The notes beneath the pieces are model-generated. The model was not told the origin of the DNA, searched no databases, and saw only the letters and a program-made list of their open reading frames with translations. The position numbers and the translations under genes were made by a program. DNA of 63,013 nt from positions 1 to 63,013 of the forward strand of contig JAJYCD010000009.1 in assembly GCA_021778635.1 (NCBI GenBank). Direction: 5' to 3'. Origin of the DNA: Actinomycetes bacterium. GTDB lineage: Bacteria > Actinomycetota > Actinomycetes > Actinomycetales > Cellulomonadaceae. This document shows, piece after piece, positions 32,381 through 41,459 of this stretch. The first letter of the stretch is position 1. Each line of letters begins with the position of its first letter.

Positions 32381-32744
32381 CGCTCGATGTTAACGGTGCC
32401 CGACGGTCGAGCGTGGCGACCCGAGGTGGTAACCGACTCAGTACGGGCCCCGCCTTCGGGTGAACCGCAACGCCACAATCCGCCGCTCACGCGTCGTCGC
32501 GGGCAATGACGCGACGACCTCGCGGGCCTTGAGGATCGGTCGGTCAACGGTCCGGTACTGCGCCGCCCACTCCACCGCCCCAGTGGCCGGCGAACACCGA
32601 GGGCGCGCCGCGGCCCGGGGCGTCCACCCGTCCCCGACGACGATTGGTCTTGGCAGGGCCCTGCTCAGCTCGTGGGCGGGCTGGCCTGGGGCGGCAATCA
32701 GCGCCAGTCGCCGCTTCTCTCGCGGCAGCGGAACCGATGAGTCG
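32381..32744. other. 364-base gap between the YwiC-like and TetR genes
   Basis: A minus-strand frame at 32438-32767 (109 codons, Arg-rich) overlaps the TetR gene end and matches no family. Otherwise nothing seen. Confidence 0.45.
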
Positions 32745-33365
32745 CTATCGAGGCGTGACTCCGCCAAAGGTGAGCCCCAGCATCACGCGGACGTGGTCAA
32801 GGGGGTCCTGGACGTGCTCTTCGGCCCAGTCCCGCATCGCTGTCTCCAGTGCATCCAGGACCTGGCGGGTGAGCAACGGGAGGGGCACATCGTGGCGGAT
32901 CTCGCCACGCACCACGCCGCGTTCGAGGAGGGTGCTGACGTGGGCGAACACCGGCGGCACACTGTGGGCACCCGGGCGCAGCAACGCGCTGTGGCGCACC
33001 GGGAGGCTGTACACGAACCGGGCGAGCTGCTCCTGTCCCACCATCCGACGCACGGCGTCCTCGATCAGCACGGTGACCTGCTGCTCGGTCGACCCCGACC
33101 CGGGTGACGCGAGCACCGGCTCGGGGCCCGCCTCTGCTCCGAGCAGTCGCTCGAACAGCTCGGCGAGCACCTGCTCTCGCTCGGTGAAGTGCTTGTAGAA
33201 GGTGGCCCGGGATACCCCTGCCTCCTTCGCGATGTCCTCCACCCGGACCCCGAGGTAGCCGTGCTCGGTGAACAACCGCAGTGCGGCGTCGAGCACCAGG
33301 TCCCTGGTCTGACGTCGCTGTCCCGTCGATCGTGAAGCCGGACCCAGCCCCGCAGTTCTCACCAT
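32745..33365 (-). CDS. TetR family transcriptional regulator
   Basis: This 206-aa regulator has a TetR DNA-binding domain at residues 18-65 ('LVLDAALRLFTEHGYLGVRV', 'EAGVSRATFYKHFTEREQVL') followed by an all-helical ligand domain. It is divergent from an MMPL transporter, with 114 bases between starts. Two copies of a GACAYGTGT element lie in between, one overlapping a candidate -35 of the transporter. The classical role would be repression of the pump until a lipophilic ligand binds (inference). The ATG at 33365 is preferred over a GTG one codon upstream. Confidence 0.92.
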   Translation of the reverse strand: MVRTAGLGPASRSTGQRRQTRDLVLDAALRLFTEHGYLGVRVEDIAKEAGVSRATFYKHFTEREQVLAELFERLLGAEAGPEPVLASPGSGSTEQQVTVLIEDAVRRMVGQEQLARFVYSLPVRHSALLRPGAHSVPPVFAHVSTLLERGVVRGEIRHDVPLPLLTRQVLDALETAMRDWAEEHVQDPLDHVRVMLGLTFGGVTPR

Positions 33366-33398
33366 CACCTCACCACCGCCGTACTAGACGCGTGGATA

Positions 33399-33431
33399 GA
33401 CATGTGTTGTACTCCTGTGTTGACACGTGTC
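33399..33431. promoter_or_regulatory. tandem TetR-type operators
   Basis: GACATGTGTT (33399-33408) and the perfect palindrome GACACGTGTC (33422-33431) start 23 bases apart. The second overlaps TTGACA (33420-33425), a candidate -35 of the MMPL gene, so binding would block transcription. Confidence 0.55.
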
Positions 33432-33479
33432 GACCATAGCAGGGCGACCATTGGCCCGTTGCTCGAGGGAGCGAACTGG

Positions 33480-35696
33480 ATGAGTACCGCACAACCCCTG
33501 GACAGCACGACAACCCACCGGTCCCCACTGCGCGCGGTAGCCAGGTTCTCCGTCGCGCACCGCTGGCTCGTGATCACCGGGTGGATCCTGCTGCTAGCTG
33601 TCGGGATAGCGGGTAACCGCGCGGTCGGCGGGTCGTTCGTCAACGACCTGTCCGTGTCGGGCACCGACTCCCAGGCGGCATACGACGCGATGCGCACGCA
33701 GTTCCCCCAACTATCCGGGGACCCCCTTCAGATCGTGATCCGAGCCGAGCAAGGGGTGGGCGACCCGGCGGTGCGGACGGCAGTGCAGGACACGCTGGCG
33801 AGGATCCGCACCAGCCCGGACGTCGCCGCCGTCCAGTCGCCCTACGGGCCCGGTGCGGCCGTCTCCGCGGACGGCAGCACCGCGATCATCACGGTGGTGT
33901 TTGCCCAGCGGGCCAAGGACATTCCCCCAGCATCGGTGCAGGCGGTCGAGACCGCCGCGACAGGGATCCGAGATGCTGGTGTCCAGGTGGAGTACGGCGG
34001 CCCGGCCGCGGCGACCGAGACCGGGCCGAGTGGCAGCGAGGTCGTCGGGCTCCTCGCGGCGATCGTCGTGCTGCTTGTCGTGTTCGGCTCGCTGTTCGCG
34101 ATGGTGGTGCCCTTGGTGACAGCACTGTTCGCTCTCGGGTTGGGCATCTCCATCGTCGGGATCGCCTCAGCATGGGTCTCGATCGGTACTGCGGGGCCAG
34201 TCGTCGCGGCGATGATCGGTCTCGGCGTGGGGATCGACTACGCGCTGCTGATCGTCACCCGGCACCGCGAAGGGCTACTCGCCGGACATGACGCGGCAGA
34301 ATCGATCCCGATCGCCCTGGGTACGGCGGGCCGTTCGGTCTTGGTCGCCGGTTCCACGGTCATCGTGGCACTGCTCAGTCTGTTCCTCATCGGGATTCCT
34401 TTCGTCTCCGCACTGGGACTGGCCAGCGCTATCACGGTTGGTGCGACGTTGCTGGCTGCGGTGACCCTGCTGCCCGCGCTCCTGGCCGTGTTCGGGGGGA
34501 ACCTCGACCGGATTCGGGTCCGGCCACTGCGTCTGGACCACGGCGCCGGGAGGGAGAGCGGCTGGCACCGGTGGACCCGGCGCATCCAGCGACGGCCCTG
34601 GCCGTACCTGGTGGCATCCTCCGTCGTCCTGCTGGTGCTGGCCGTCCCGTTGCTGTCCATTCGGCTCGGCACCGCCGATGGCGGCTCAGCCCCGGTGGGC
34701 TCCACCGCCAGAACCTCTTACGATCTGGTGGCCTCGGAGTTCGGCCCGGGCTGGACCGGCCCGCTGCTGGTCACGGCCCAGTACGACGCCACAGCCTCCC
34801 GGGCGCAGACGCAGTCGTGGCTTGACGCCCTGCGCTCGGACCTGGCCACTACCCCTGGCGTCGCAGCGGTTCCCAGTGCCACCCTGAACGCCCCAGGCAA
34901 CGCAGCGGTGCTCTCCGTCGTGCCTACCGGAGCGCCCCAGGACCGATCGACCGAGGACCTGGTGCACCGGCTGCGCTCCCAGGTGCTGCCACAGGCCGAG
35001 GGAGCGACGCACGTCGGCGGTCAGACCGCTACCGCCATCGACCTGGCGGACCGGCTCGGACAGCGACTGCCGTGGTTCATCGCACTGGTGATCGGGCTGG
35101 GCGTCCTGCTCCTGCTGGTCGAGTTCCGCTCGGTCTTCATCCCGGTCAAGGCCGCACTGATGAACCTGCTGTCGGTCGGTGCCGCGTACGGCGTAGTCGT
35201 CGCGGTGTTTCAGTGGGGCTGGTTGTCCGGACCGCTCGGCGTTCGGCCGGGGCCGATCGAGTCGTTTGCGCCCATGATGCTCTTTGCTGTGCTGTTCGGG
35301 TTGTCCATGGACTACGAGGTGTTCCTGCTCAGTCGGGTACGCGAGGAGTACCAGCGCACCGACGACGCCGGACCGGCGGTCGCCAACGGGATCGCCGCTA
35401 CCGCCCGGGTGATCACTGCCGCCGCTTCCGTCATGGTGGTGGTCTTCGCCAGCTTCCTGCTCAACGACCAGCGGGTCGTCAACCTGTTCGGCTTCGGCCT
35501 GGCCGTCGCGATCGCCATCGACGCCACCCTGGTCCGGCTCGTCCTCGTCCCTGCCGCGATGGCGATCGCCGGGCGGCGGGCCTGGTGGGTTCCCCGGTGG
35601 CTCGACAGGCTGCTTCCCCAGATCCATGTCGAGCCGCCGCAGCTGGACCCATTCGAGGCTGAGCTCGACCCGACCGGCACGTCCGCGAGCCGGTGA
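33480..35696 (+). CDS. MMPL family RND-type transporter
   Basis: This 738-aa protein shows duplicated RND architecture: one N-terminal helix, a periplasmic-facing loop domain, a block of five helices around residues 180-350 ('GLGVGIDYALLIVTRHREGL'), a second loop, and another helix block near the C-terminus ('FGLSMDYEVFLLSRVREEY', 'AIAIDATLVRLVLVPAAMAI'). Paired Asp-Tyr motifs (GIDYAL, SMDYEV) are the expected proton-relay residues. Family members export lipids, glycolipids or hydrophobic drugs. The ATG at 33480 is chosen because the upstream extension crosses the operator region. Control by the divergent TetR gene is likely. Confidence 0.93.
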   Translation: MSTAQPLDSTTTHRSPLRAVARFSVAHRWLVITGWILLLAVGIAGNRAVGGSFVNDLSVSGTDSQAAYDAMRTQFPQLSGDPLQIVIRAEQGVGDPAVRTAVQDTLARIRTSPDVAAVQSPYGPGAAVSADGSTAIITVVFAQRAKDIPPASVQAVETAATGIRDAGVQVEYGGPAAATETGPSGSEVVGLLAAIVVLLVVFGSLFAMVVPLVTALFALGLGISIVGIASAWVSIGTAGPVVAAMIGLGVGIDYALLIVTRHREGLLAGHDAAESIPIALGTAGRSVLVAGSTVIVALLSLFLIGIPFVSALGLASAITVGATLLAAVTLLPALLAVFGGNLDRIRVRPLRLDHGAGRESGWHRWTRRIQRRPWPYLVASSVVLLVLAVPLLSIRLGTADGGSAPVGSTARTSYDLVASEFGPGWTGPLLVTAQYDATASRAQTQSWLDALRSDLATTPGVAAVPSATLNAPGNAAVLSVVPTGAPQDRSTEDLVHRLRSQVLPQAEGATHVGGQTATAIDLADRLGQRLPWFIALVIGLGVLLLLVEFRSVFIPVKAALMNLLSVGAAYGVVVAVFQWGWLSGPLGVRPGPIESFAPMMLFAVLFGLSMDYEVFLLSRVREEYQRTDDAGPAVANGIAATARVITAAASVMVVVFASFLLNDQRVVNLFGFGLAVAIAIDATLVRLVLVPAAMAIAGRRAWWVPRWLDRLLPQIHVEPPQLDPFEAELDPTGTSASR

Positions 35697-36279
35697 CGTC
35701 GTGCCCAGCACCCCGACGCGGGCACGGATCCACCAACGGGTCGTCGACCACAACGAGCAACCTGCCCGGCGGCACCCCCGCTGGTCCTGGCTGAGCACTC
35801 CGCCGTGAGCAACGGGCAGCGCTTCGACCGGCCCAGGCGCCTCCGGCGCCGAACCGTGTCGAAGACCGACCGGTCCCACGTCGATCTTCGAGCCCTGCTC
35901 GCGGGCCGACCCGATGGCAGCTCAGCTAACCGAGTGAAGCGTCACGTGCTGGGTGCCGTTCTTGTCCTGGCTGCGACTGCAGCTTCCTTCTGGAGGGCGG
36001 TGGTTGCAGCGTGGTGCGCGGCTTCTGCTCCTTCGCGGTGAGCATGCCGAGAGTGGTGGGAACGGCTGTCGGTCAGCTCGATCACGTGTGCGGACGTCGC
36101 CAGCCGCGAAACACTCGTCGCGCTCACCCGCGTCGTAGGCGACCTTCGAGGTTCCCGGCTCGAGACCGTCTGACGCGACTTCCGGAGCCCCGTCAGCTGA
36201 GCCGCACGACCCCGCGGCGAGGGTGCGTGCATCGCATCCCTCGCGGGACTCTCGGTCCACCGCCGGCCCTCATCATTTG
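35697..36279. other. intergenic region between the MMPL gene and the nitrogen-oxide island
   Basis: A 78-codon plus-strand frame at 35805-36041 with one hydrophobic helix lacks a ribosome site and family resemblance. Nothing else supported. Confidence 0.45.
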
Positions 36280-36304
36280 TTTTTACGGAAAGAGTCGTAG
36301 ATAC
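36280..36304 (+). promoter_or_regulatory. shared island operator, site 1
   Basis: AT-rich element with core TTTACGGAAAGAGTCGTAG, matching site 2 (38272-38296) at 20 of 25 bases. It ends 48 bases before the DUF2249 ATG, the same distance as site 3 from its DUF2249 gene. Confidence 0.6.
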
Positions 36305-36352
36305 TCCGAGGAGTACCCGCGACGCGGTGCAACGAGACTTGGGGAGTGCCAG

Positions 36353-36679
36353 ATGAACGGCGAGAAGATCGAGACCGAGCAGAGCGCGACGGCCACTGCG
36401 GGTGCGGCCGATGGGCACGTGTGCGGTTGTGAGCACGACGACAGCGACATCGTCCTCGATGTGCGGACGATCCCGCACGCCGTCCGTCACGCTGCTGTCC
36501 GAGGCGCGTTCTCCGCGATCCCTGTGGGCGGCAGCCTCGTGCTCGTCGCACCGCACCGACCGATGCCGCTGCTCGCGGAGCTGGATGCTGACGCGAACGG
36601 CGCGCTCGCGATCCAGTACCTCGCCGAGGAGCCCAGTGAGTGCCACGTCCGGTTGACACGTACCGTCCTCGCGGTCTGA
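36353..36679 (+). CDS. DUF2249 protein
   Basis: This 108-aa protein has a DUF2249 domain from about residue 33 ('IVLDVRTIPHAVRHAAVRGA', 'IPVGGSLVLVAPHRPMPLLA', 'ALAIQYLAEEPSECHVRLTR') after a Cys/His-containing N-terminus ('HVCGCEHDD'). DUF2249 proteins have a TusA-like fold and often accompany hemerythrins and denitrification genes; their function is not established. It is one of three in the island. The start ATG lacks a strong ribosome site. The promoter region carries the shared operator. Confidence 0.82.
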   Translation: MNGEKIETEQSATATAGAADGHVCGCEHDDSDIVLDVRTIPHAVRHAAVRGAFSAIPVGGSLVLVAPHRPMPLLAELDADANGALAIQYLAEEPSECHVRLTRTVLAV

Positions 36680-36856
36680 CCGCACTGAGCCGAGCGCGAT
36701 CACGTGCCTCGTGCCAAGGCCTCGGACGGGCGGCTCGCCGCTGCTCGGTGGCCTGATCTGCAGGCACGGCGCGGCTCGACGTGCGCGTGCGGTGCGATAC
36801 GTCCCGGGCCCCCGGTCGGATCCGGTGGACACCGGCTCCCCGGATAGCATGGCGCG

Positions 36857-38065
36857 ATGGTCCTGACGACGACCTCCCTGGCACCGTTGGTCGAGATCGG
36901 CCCTCCGCTGACGCGCGACGAGATCCACCGCTACTCCCGTCACCTGCTCCTGCCACAGATCGGTGAGACGGGTCAACGCCGTCTTCGGAACGCCAGGGTG
37001 TGCGTGGTGGGCGCCGGCGGTCTCGGCTCGCCGGTGCTGCTCTACCTTGCCGCCGCGGGAGTCGGACACCTCGGGATCGTCGACGACGACCAGGTGGACC
37101 TGTCGAACCTGCAGCGCCAGGTGATCCACGGCACGGACGACGTCGACCGGCTCAAGGTCGACAGCGCCCGTGACGCCGTCCACCGGCTCGACCCGAGCGT
37201 CGACGTCACGCTGCACCCTGTGCGGCTGACGGCGGCGAACGTCGACGACGTGCTCGCCGGATACGACCTGGTGATCGACGGCACCGACAACTTCCCGACG
37301 CGCTACCTGGTCAACGACGCCTGCGTTCGTCTTGGCGTGCCTCTCGTCTGGGGATCCATGTTCCAGTTCGATGCCCAGGTCGCGGTCTTCTGGGGGCGCC
37401 CGCCGCAGGGCAGCGGCGCCCGCGCCGTGCAGCTGCGCGACCTTTTTCCCGCACCCCCGCCCGCCGGAAGCGTGCCCTCGTGCGCCGAAGGCGGAGTGCT
37501 CGGAGCCTTGTGCGGACAGGTCGGCTCGGTGATGGCGGCAGAGGCCGTCAAGCTCATCACGGGGGCAGGGCGCGTGCTCCTCGGGCAGGTCCTCGTCCTG
37601 GACGGCCTCGATGGACGCTGGACCGCGATTCCGTTGGTCGCACACGACTCGCGCCCGACGCCCGCACCCGCCGAGGTCGACATCGACGACTCGTGCGAGA
37701 CCGGCGACGCCCGTTCTGCCGGCTGGCGCGTCGAGACGTGCACCCCGCACGAGCTCCACGAACGCCTGGAGCGGCGAGCGAGTGGTCTCGAGGACTTCGC
37801 TCTCGTCGATGTGCGCCAGCCCGCTGAGCGGTCGATCGTCACGATCCCCGGAGCGCACGGGGTTCCTCTCGGCGCGATCCTGGACGGGAGCGCGCTCGGG
37901 GACATCCCGACCGAACTGCCTGTCGTGCTCTACTGCCGCAGCGGAGCTCGCTCGGAGCAGGCGGCGCGGGCGCTCCTCGCCACCGGCTACACCAACGTCA
38001 GCCACCTCGATGGCGGGATCCTGGCGTGGGTCGACCGCGTCGCCCCCGAACTTCCACGGTACTGA
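36857..38065 (+). CDS. moeZ: MoeB/ThiF-like adenylyltransferase-rhodanese fusion (MoeZ type)
   Basis: This 402-aa protein has a ThiF/MoeB adenylation domain at residues 20-265 ('ARVCVVGAGGLGSPVLLYLA', Arg finger region 'SNLQRQVIHG', 'DGTDNFPTRYLVNDAC', 'SCAEGGVLGALCG'). A C-terminal rhodanese domain carries the persulfide-forming Cys360 in 'LYCRSGARS'. MoeZ-type enzymes adenylate and thiocarboxylate the small sulfur-carrier MoaD (and related carriers) for molybdopterin synthesis. Its position at the head of the island fits the Moco genes at 41-45 kb. No moaD gene is in the window, so its partner is encoded elsewhere. Confidence 0.9.
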   Translation: MVLTTTSLAPLVEIGPPLTRDEIHRYSRHLLLPQIGETGQRRLRNARVCVVGAGGLGSPVLLYLAAAGVGHLGIVDDDQVDLSNLQRQVIHGTDDVDRLKVDSARDAVHRLDPSVDVTLHPVRLTAANVDDVLAGYDLVIDGTDNFPTRYLVNDACVRLGVPLVWGSMFQFDAQVAVFWGRPPQGSGARAVQLRDLFPAPPPAGSVPSCAEGGVLGALCGQVGSVMAAEAVKLITGAGRVLLGQVLVLDGLDGRWTAIPLVAHDSRPTPAPAEVDIDDSCETGDARSAGWRVETCTPHELHERLERRASGLEDFALVDVRQPAERSIVTIPGAHGVPLGAILDGSALGDIPTELPVVLYCRSGARSEQAARALLATGYTNVSHLDGGILAWVDRVAPELPRY

Positions 38066-38410
38066 TCGCCCACCGCTCGTCGATCTCGCCACGTCGGGCA
38101 CATCTCGTGCCCCCGCGGCGGTCCTGGATGGTCGGCGTCAGGGCACCTCGGCCGGGGCGTGCGGCCATGGCGTCACTCGCGCTCCGGCGACGGCGTGAGG
38201 CGGAACGTGCGCGGCATCGATCTGACTCGGGAACGTGGCGCGTGCCACATGCACTGATGCGCCCGCAGCAGTATTTACGGAAAGTGTTGTAGTAACGTCG
38301 AGACGAGACGCTGCTCGGGCGTCGGTCGACCCGACGGCCGCGCTTGCGGACACGGGCACCTCGGCGGCTCGACCCGCAGCTGCTCGCGAGATCGGTGAAG
38401 GGTGGATGTC
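38066..38410. other. 345-base gap holding operator site 2
   Basis: No gene seen. Site 2 of the shared operator (38272-38296) is AT-rich against a GC-rich background and lies 114 bases before the FAD oxidoreductase. Confidence 0.5.
38272..38296 (+). promoter_or_regulatory. shared island operator, site 2
   Basis: Core ACGGAAAGTGTTGTAGTAA. Same orientation and 20/25 identity with site 1. It differs from the others by its greater distance (114 bases) from the start codon. Confidence 0.6.
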
Positions 38411-39526
38411 ATGGGTGATCCGCGCGTCGTCATCGTCGGGGGCGGCTACGCAGGCGCCACGATCGCCACCTCGCTCGACGCGGTGGCCGACGTGACACTG
38501 ATCGAACCCAAGGACAGCTTCGTTCATGCAACCGGTGCGCTGCGGGCAGCCGTCGACGCGTCCTGGGAGGACCGGGTCTTCTTCCCGTACAACCGCCTGC
38601 TGACGCGCGGTCGGGTCGTGCACGAGTACGCACAGGCCGTCACGTCGACGCAGGTCCGCGTGTCAGCCGGCCGAGTCGTCGACGCCGACTACCTGGTGCT
38701 CGCCACCGGGACCGCCTACCCCTTCCCGGCGAAGTTCATCGAATCCGACGTGCTGGTGGCCAAGGCGCGTCTGGCACGCCTTCGCGAGGCGCTACGGGAG
38801 GCCCGGGCCGTCATGATCGTCGGTGCCGGACCGGTCGGCCTCGAGCTGGCCGGGGAGCTGTCCGCCGCATTCCCTGCGCTCAAGCTGACCATCGTGGATC
38901 GAGCCCGGGACGTCCTCACCACGGGCGACTACCTCCCTGAGCTGTGCAGCGCGATCCGCTCCCAGCTCGACGACCGGGGCGTGGCCTTCGAGCTGGGTTC
39001 GCCATTGGGCTACCTCCCTCCGGTCGACGTCGGTGTTCTCGCGCCGTTCACGGTGCACACGCGAGCGGGCCGCAGGATCGACGCGGACGTGTGGTTCCGG
39101 TGCTACGGGAACACCCCCGTCACCGACTTCCTCGTCGGCGACCTCGCCGGTGCGCGCCGGGCCGACGGTCACATCGCTGTCGCTCCCACGCTCAGCATCC
39201 CCGGCTTCCCGACGGTCTTTGCGATCGGTGACATCACGGACATCCCGGAGACCAAGCGAGCATCGGCGGCGATCGCCCATGCGCACGTCGCGGCGGCCAA
39301 CATCCGGGCCCTGATCGACGGCAGGGAGCCCAGCGCCACCCACGAACCGGCTGCCGAGCTCGTCGTGCTCCCGCTCGGCCCCGACGCAGGAGCGTCGCAG
39401 GTGCTTCGTCCCGACGGCGCGCGCGAGGTTCTCGGGGCGCGCGAGACCAGTGAGATGAAGGGGATCGACCTCTTCAGCACGGCCATGGCGCAGCTCTTCA
39501 GCACAGCGGCGCCCGCCGCGCGCTGA
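38411..39526 (+). CDS. FAD-dependent pyridine nucleotide oxidoreductase (AIFM2/FSP1-like)
   Basis: This 371-aa flavoprotein has an N-terminal FAD motif 'VVIVGGGYAGATIATSLD', a second nucleotide motif 'VMIVGAGPVGLELAGELSAA' near residue 140 and the terminal FAD motif 'TVFAIGDITDIPETKRASAA'. It lacks the redox-active CxxxxC of disulfide reductases, so it is closer to NDH-2/AIFM2-like quinone or ferredoxin reductases. ATG at 38411 is chosen for its GAAGGGTGG ribosome site; GTG at 38402 is possible. An operator site precedes it and a DUF488 gene follows 23 bases on, so it may supply electrons for nitrosative-stress defence (inference). Confidence 0.85.
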   Translation: MGDPRVVIVGGGYAGATIATSLDAVADVTLIEPKDSFVHATGALRAAVDASWEDRVFFPYNRLLTRGRVVHEYAQAVTSTQVRVSAGRVVDADYLVLATGTAYPFPAKFIESDVLVAKARLARLREALREARAVMIVGAGPVGLELAGELSAAFPALKLTIVDRARDVLTTGDYLPELCSAIRSQLDDRGVAFELGSPLGYLPPVDVGVLAPFTVHTRAGRRIDADVWFRCYGNTPVTDFLVGDLAGARRADGHIAVAPTLSIPGFPTVFAIGDITDIPETKRASAAIAHAHVAAANIRALIDGREPSATHEPAAELVVLPLGPDAGASQVLRPDGAREVLGARETSEMKGIDLFSTAMAQLFSTAAPAAR

Positions 39527-39549
39527 CGGCGAGCTGAAGAGGTGAGGCC

Positions 39550-39960
39550 GTGAGGCTCGACGACAGAGGGAGGGGCGAGGTGACCGCCGAGCCTGCTGTA
39601 CGCGTGCACCGGGTCTACGACGGGGCTCCTGCGGCCCCGGGTCAGGTCTACCTGGTCGAGCGGCTGTGGCCGCGCGGGCTTCGGCGCGACCAGATCGCCA
39701 TGGACGGGTGGCTCAAGGACGCGGCGCCCTCCACGGAGCTGCGCCGATGGTTCGCCCACGACCGGGTGAAATGGCCCGAGTTCCGCCGCCGGTACGCCGC
39801 CGAGCTCGACGCGAACCCGCAGGCGTGGCAGCTCCTTCTGACCGCCGCCGGTGACGTCACCCTCCTGTACAGCGCCCAGGACCGCGACCACAACAGCGCC
39901 GTGGCGCTACGCGCGCACATCCTCGCCAGGAGAGGCGCATCGGACGGTGCGACCAATTGA
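39550..39960 (+). CDS. DUF488 family protein
   Basis: This 136-aa protein is of the short DUF488 type: 'VYLVERLWPRGLRRDQIAMD' near residue 34, 'WLKDAAPSTELRRWFAHD' and the C-terminal 'VTLLYSAQDRDHNSAVALRA'. The function is unknown; related proteins are often found with haem or nitrosative-stress genes. GTG at 39550 is used; another GTG lies ten codons in. It probably shares a transcript with the FAD oxidoreductase. Its stop codon overlaps a palindromic element at 39957-39982. Confidence 0.85.
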   Translation: MRLDDRGRGEVTAEPAVRVHRVYDGAPAAPGQVYLVERLWPRGLRRDQIAMDGWLKDAAPSTELRRWFAHDRVKWPEFRRRYAAELDANPQAWQLLLTAAGDVTLLYSAQDRDHNSAVALRAHILARRGASDGATN

Positions 39961-39982
39961 TACAACAAGACTTGTTTCAACG
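39957..39982. promoter_or_regulatory. palindrome before the second Cys-cluster regulator
   Basis: TTGATACAA and TTGTTTCAA form an inverted pair around CAAGAC, ending at the base before the regulator ATG. On the minus strand it contains GTTGTATCAA, similar to the GTTGTAGTAA end of operator site 2. It may be a diverged version of the shared operator serving autoregulation. Confidence 0.45.
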
Positions 39983-40681
39983 ATGAGCGCGACGGACAAT
40001 GGCGGAGTGAACGAGGTGAGTCTGCTCGATGCGCCGCCCCCGCACGTGGCCGGACGCCGCCGAGAGACGCTGGACTGCCTGCACGGAGCCGCCCAGCCGC
40101 TTCCCGCAGCCGAGGTCGCCCGTCGGACGGGGTTGCCGCTCAGCACGGCACGGTTCCACCTCGACGCGCTCGCCGCCGACGGGCTCGTCGACCGCACCAC
40201 CGAAGAGCGCTCGACACCCGGTCGCAGGCGGATCCTCTACGCGACGCGCACCGACCTCTCGGGTCCACTCGGCTACGGACTCCTGGCCGAGATGCTGGCC
40301 GGCCTCGTCGCGACGGCAGGCGTTCCAGCGTCGTCCCCGCTCGAGACAGGCCGCACCTGGGGGCGGCACCTCGTCCATCGGCCCGCACCTCCCGAACCAC
40401 GCGACGCCGAGACCGCGATCGCTCCGCTGGTGCGGATGCTCGACGCGATGGGCTTCGAGCCGCACGAACGCACCGACCCGGACGGGACGAGTCTGCACCT
40501 GCGGCACTGCCCCTACCGCGAGGTCGCACGTCGCCACCCCGAGGTGGTGTGCGCGATCCACCTCGGGATCCTGCAAGGCGCCGCCGCCAACCTGGAGGGG
40601 CACCTGGAGATCGAGAGCCTGAACCCGTTCGTGACACCAGACGTGTGTCTCGCCCGCCTGCGACCGGTCGTCGCAGCATGA
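39983..40681 (+). CDS. HTH regulator with Cys cluster (COG2345/SufR-like), paralogue 2
   Basis: This 232-aa protein has an N-terminal ArsR/DeoR-like winged helix ('AEVARRTGLPLSTARFHLDA', 'DRTTEERSTPGRRRILYA') and a C-terminal domain with three cysteines, Cys176, Cys190 and Cys222, spaced C-x13-C-x31-C ('LRHCPYREVARRHPEVVC', 'TPDVCLAR'). The paralogue at 57853 has exactly the same spacing, so the cluster is functional. By analogy to SufR it could bind an Fe-S cluster sensing NO or O2 (inference). The ATG lies directly against a palindrome; GTG at 40007 is an alternative start if the promoter overlaps. Confidence 0.85.
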   Translation: MSATDNGGVNEVSLLDAPPPHVAGRRRETLDCLHGAAQPLPAAEVARRTGLPLSTARFHLDALAADGLVDRTTEERSTPGRRRILYATRTDLSGPLGYGLLAEMLAGLVATAGVPASSPLETGRTWGRHLVHRPAPPEPRDAETAIAPLVRMLDAMGFEPHERTDPDGTSLHLRHCPYREVARRHPEVVCAIHLGILQGAAANLEGHLEIESLNPFVTPDVCLARLRPVVAA

Positions 40682-40713
40682 ACGCCACCCGACAAGCCTG
40701 AGGAAGCACCGCC

Positions 40714-41061
40714 ATGACCTACGTGATCGCCCAGCCGTGCGTCGACGTCAAGGACCGCGCGTGTGTCCAGGAGTGCCCCGTGGACTGCATCTACGAAGGC
40801 GAACGCACGCTCTACATCCACCCCGACGAATGCGTCGACTGCGGGGCGTGCGAGCCGGTGTGCCCGGTGGAGGCGATCTACTACGAGGACGACCTACCCG
40901 ACCACTGGGCACCGTACCTGGACGACAACGCGACCTTCTTCACCCAGACCCTCCCCGGACGTGAGGTACCGCTCGGCTCACCGGGCGGCGCCGCCCGGCT
41001 CGGAGCTCTCACCGTCGACACCCCGCTGGTCGCAGCACTCCCGGTTCAGGTGAAGGCCTAG
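40714..41061 (+). CDS. fdxA: seven-iron ferredoxin
   Basis: This 115-aa ferredoxin has the N-terminal 'MTYVIAQPCVDVKDRACVQE' with the C-x7-C pattern of a [3Fe-4S] site, 'CPVDCIYEG', and a second cluster motif 'CVDCGACEPVCPVEAIYYED' for [4Fe-4S]. The C-terminal extension is typical of actinobacterial FdxA. It carries low-potential electrons and could serve the FAD oxidoreductase nearby or Moco/Fe-S enzymes. It lies 32 bases after the Cys-cluster regulator and is probably co-transcribed. Confidence 0.93.
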   Translation: MTYVIAQPCVDVKDRACVQECPVDCIYEGERTLYIHPDECVDCGACEPVCPVEAIYYEDDLPDHWAPYLDDNATFFTQTLPGREVPLGSPGGAARLGALTVDTPLVAALPVQVKA

Positions 41062-41133
41062 CAGCGCGCGCCACCTCGAGGATGGGCGACGCACGCCCCG
41101 AACCCCAGATCCGAACGACGGAAGGCTGGAGAC

Positions 41134-41448
41134 ATGAACGAGAACGACGCGCGCGAGGCCACCCCTGCCCCCGCGGACGACGCAGTGCGCTGGGCGACGC
41201 TCGTGACTGCCGAGCTCGACATCGCAAGCGACGACCTCGCGAGGCTCAGTCGGTCCGTGCTCGACATGGTGCGCGACGTCGCCCACGGGGTGAACCGGCC
41301 ATCAGCGCCGTTGACGGCGTTCCTGGTCGGGCTCGCGGCCGGGCGTGCCGCGAACGCCAGCGGCACGCAGATCGACGTCGAGGTCCAGATGCGCCTGGAC
41401 CAGGTCACGCACCTCGTCCAGGTGTGGGAGACGGCGACCGAGCAGTGA
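41134..41448 (+). CDS. DUF6457-like small helical protein
   Basis: This 104-aa helical protein contains 'LDMVRDVAHGVNRPSAPLTA' and 'FLVGLAAGRAANASG', matching the DUF6457 proteins regularly found beside molybdenum cofactor genes in actinobacteria. A GGAAGG site precedes the ATG. The function is unknown; the genomic link suggests an accessory to Moco biosynthesis. It converges on the MobA-like gene, 11 bases apart. Confidence 0.75.
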   Translation: MNENDAREATPAPADDAVRWATLVTAELDIASDDLARLSRSVLDMVRDVAHGVNRPSAPLTAFLVGLAAGRAANASGTQIDVEVQMRLDQVTHLVQVWETATEQ

Positions 41449-41459
41449 GCACACCGACG

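Noticed and set aside
32438..32767. A 109-codon minus-strand ORF beside the TetR gene
   Set aside because: Arg-rich composition, overlaps the 3' end of the TetR gene in another frame and matches no family.
35805..36041. A 78-codon single-helix membrane protein
   Set aside because: No ribosome site, no family resemblance and atypical composition; kept only as a gap note.
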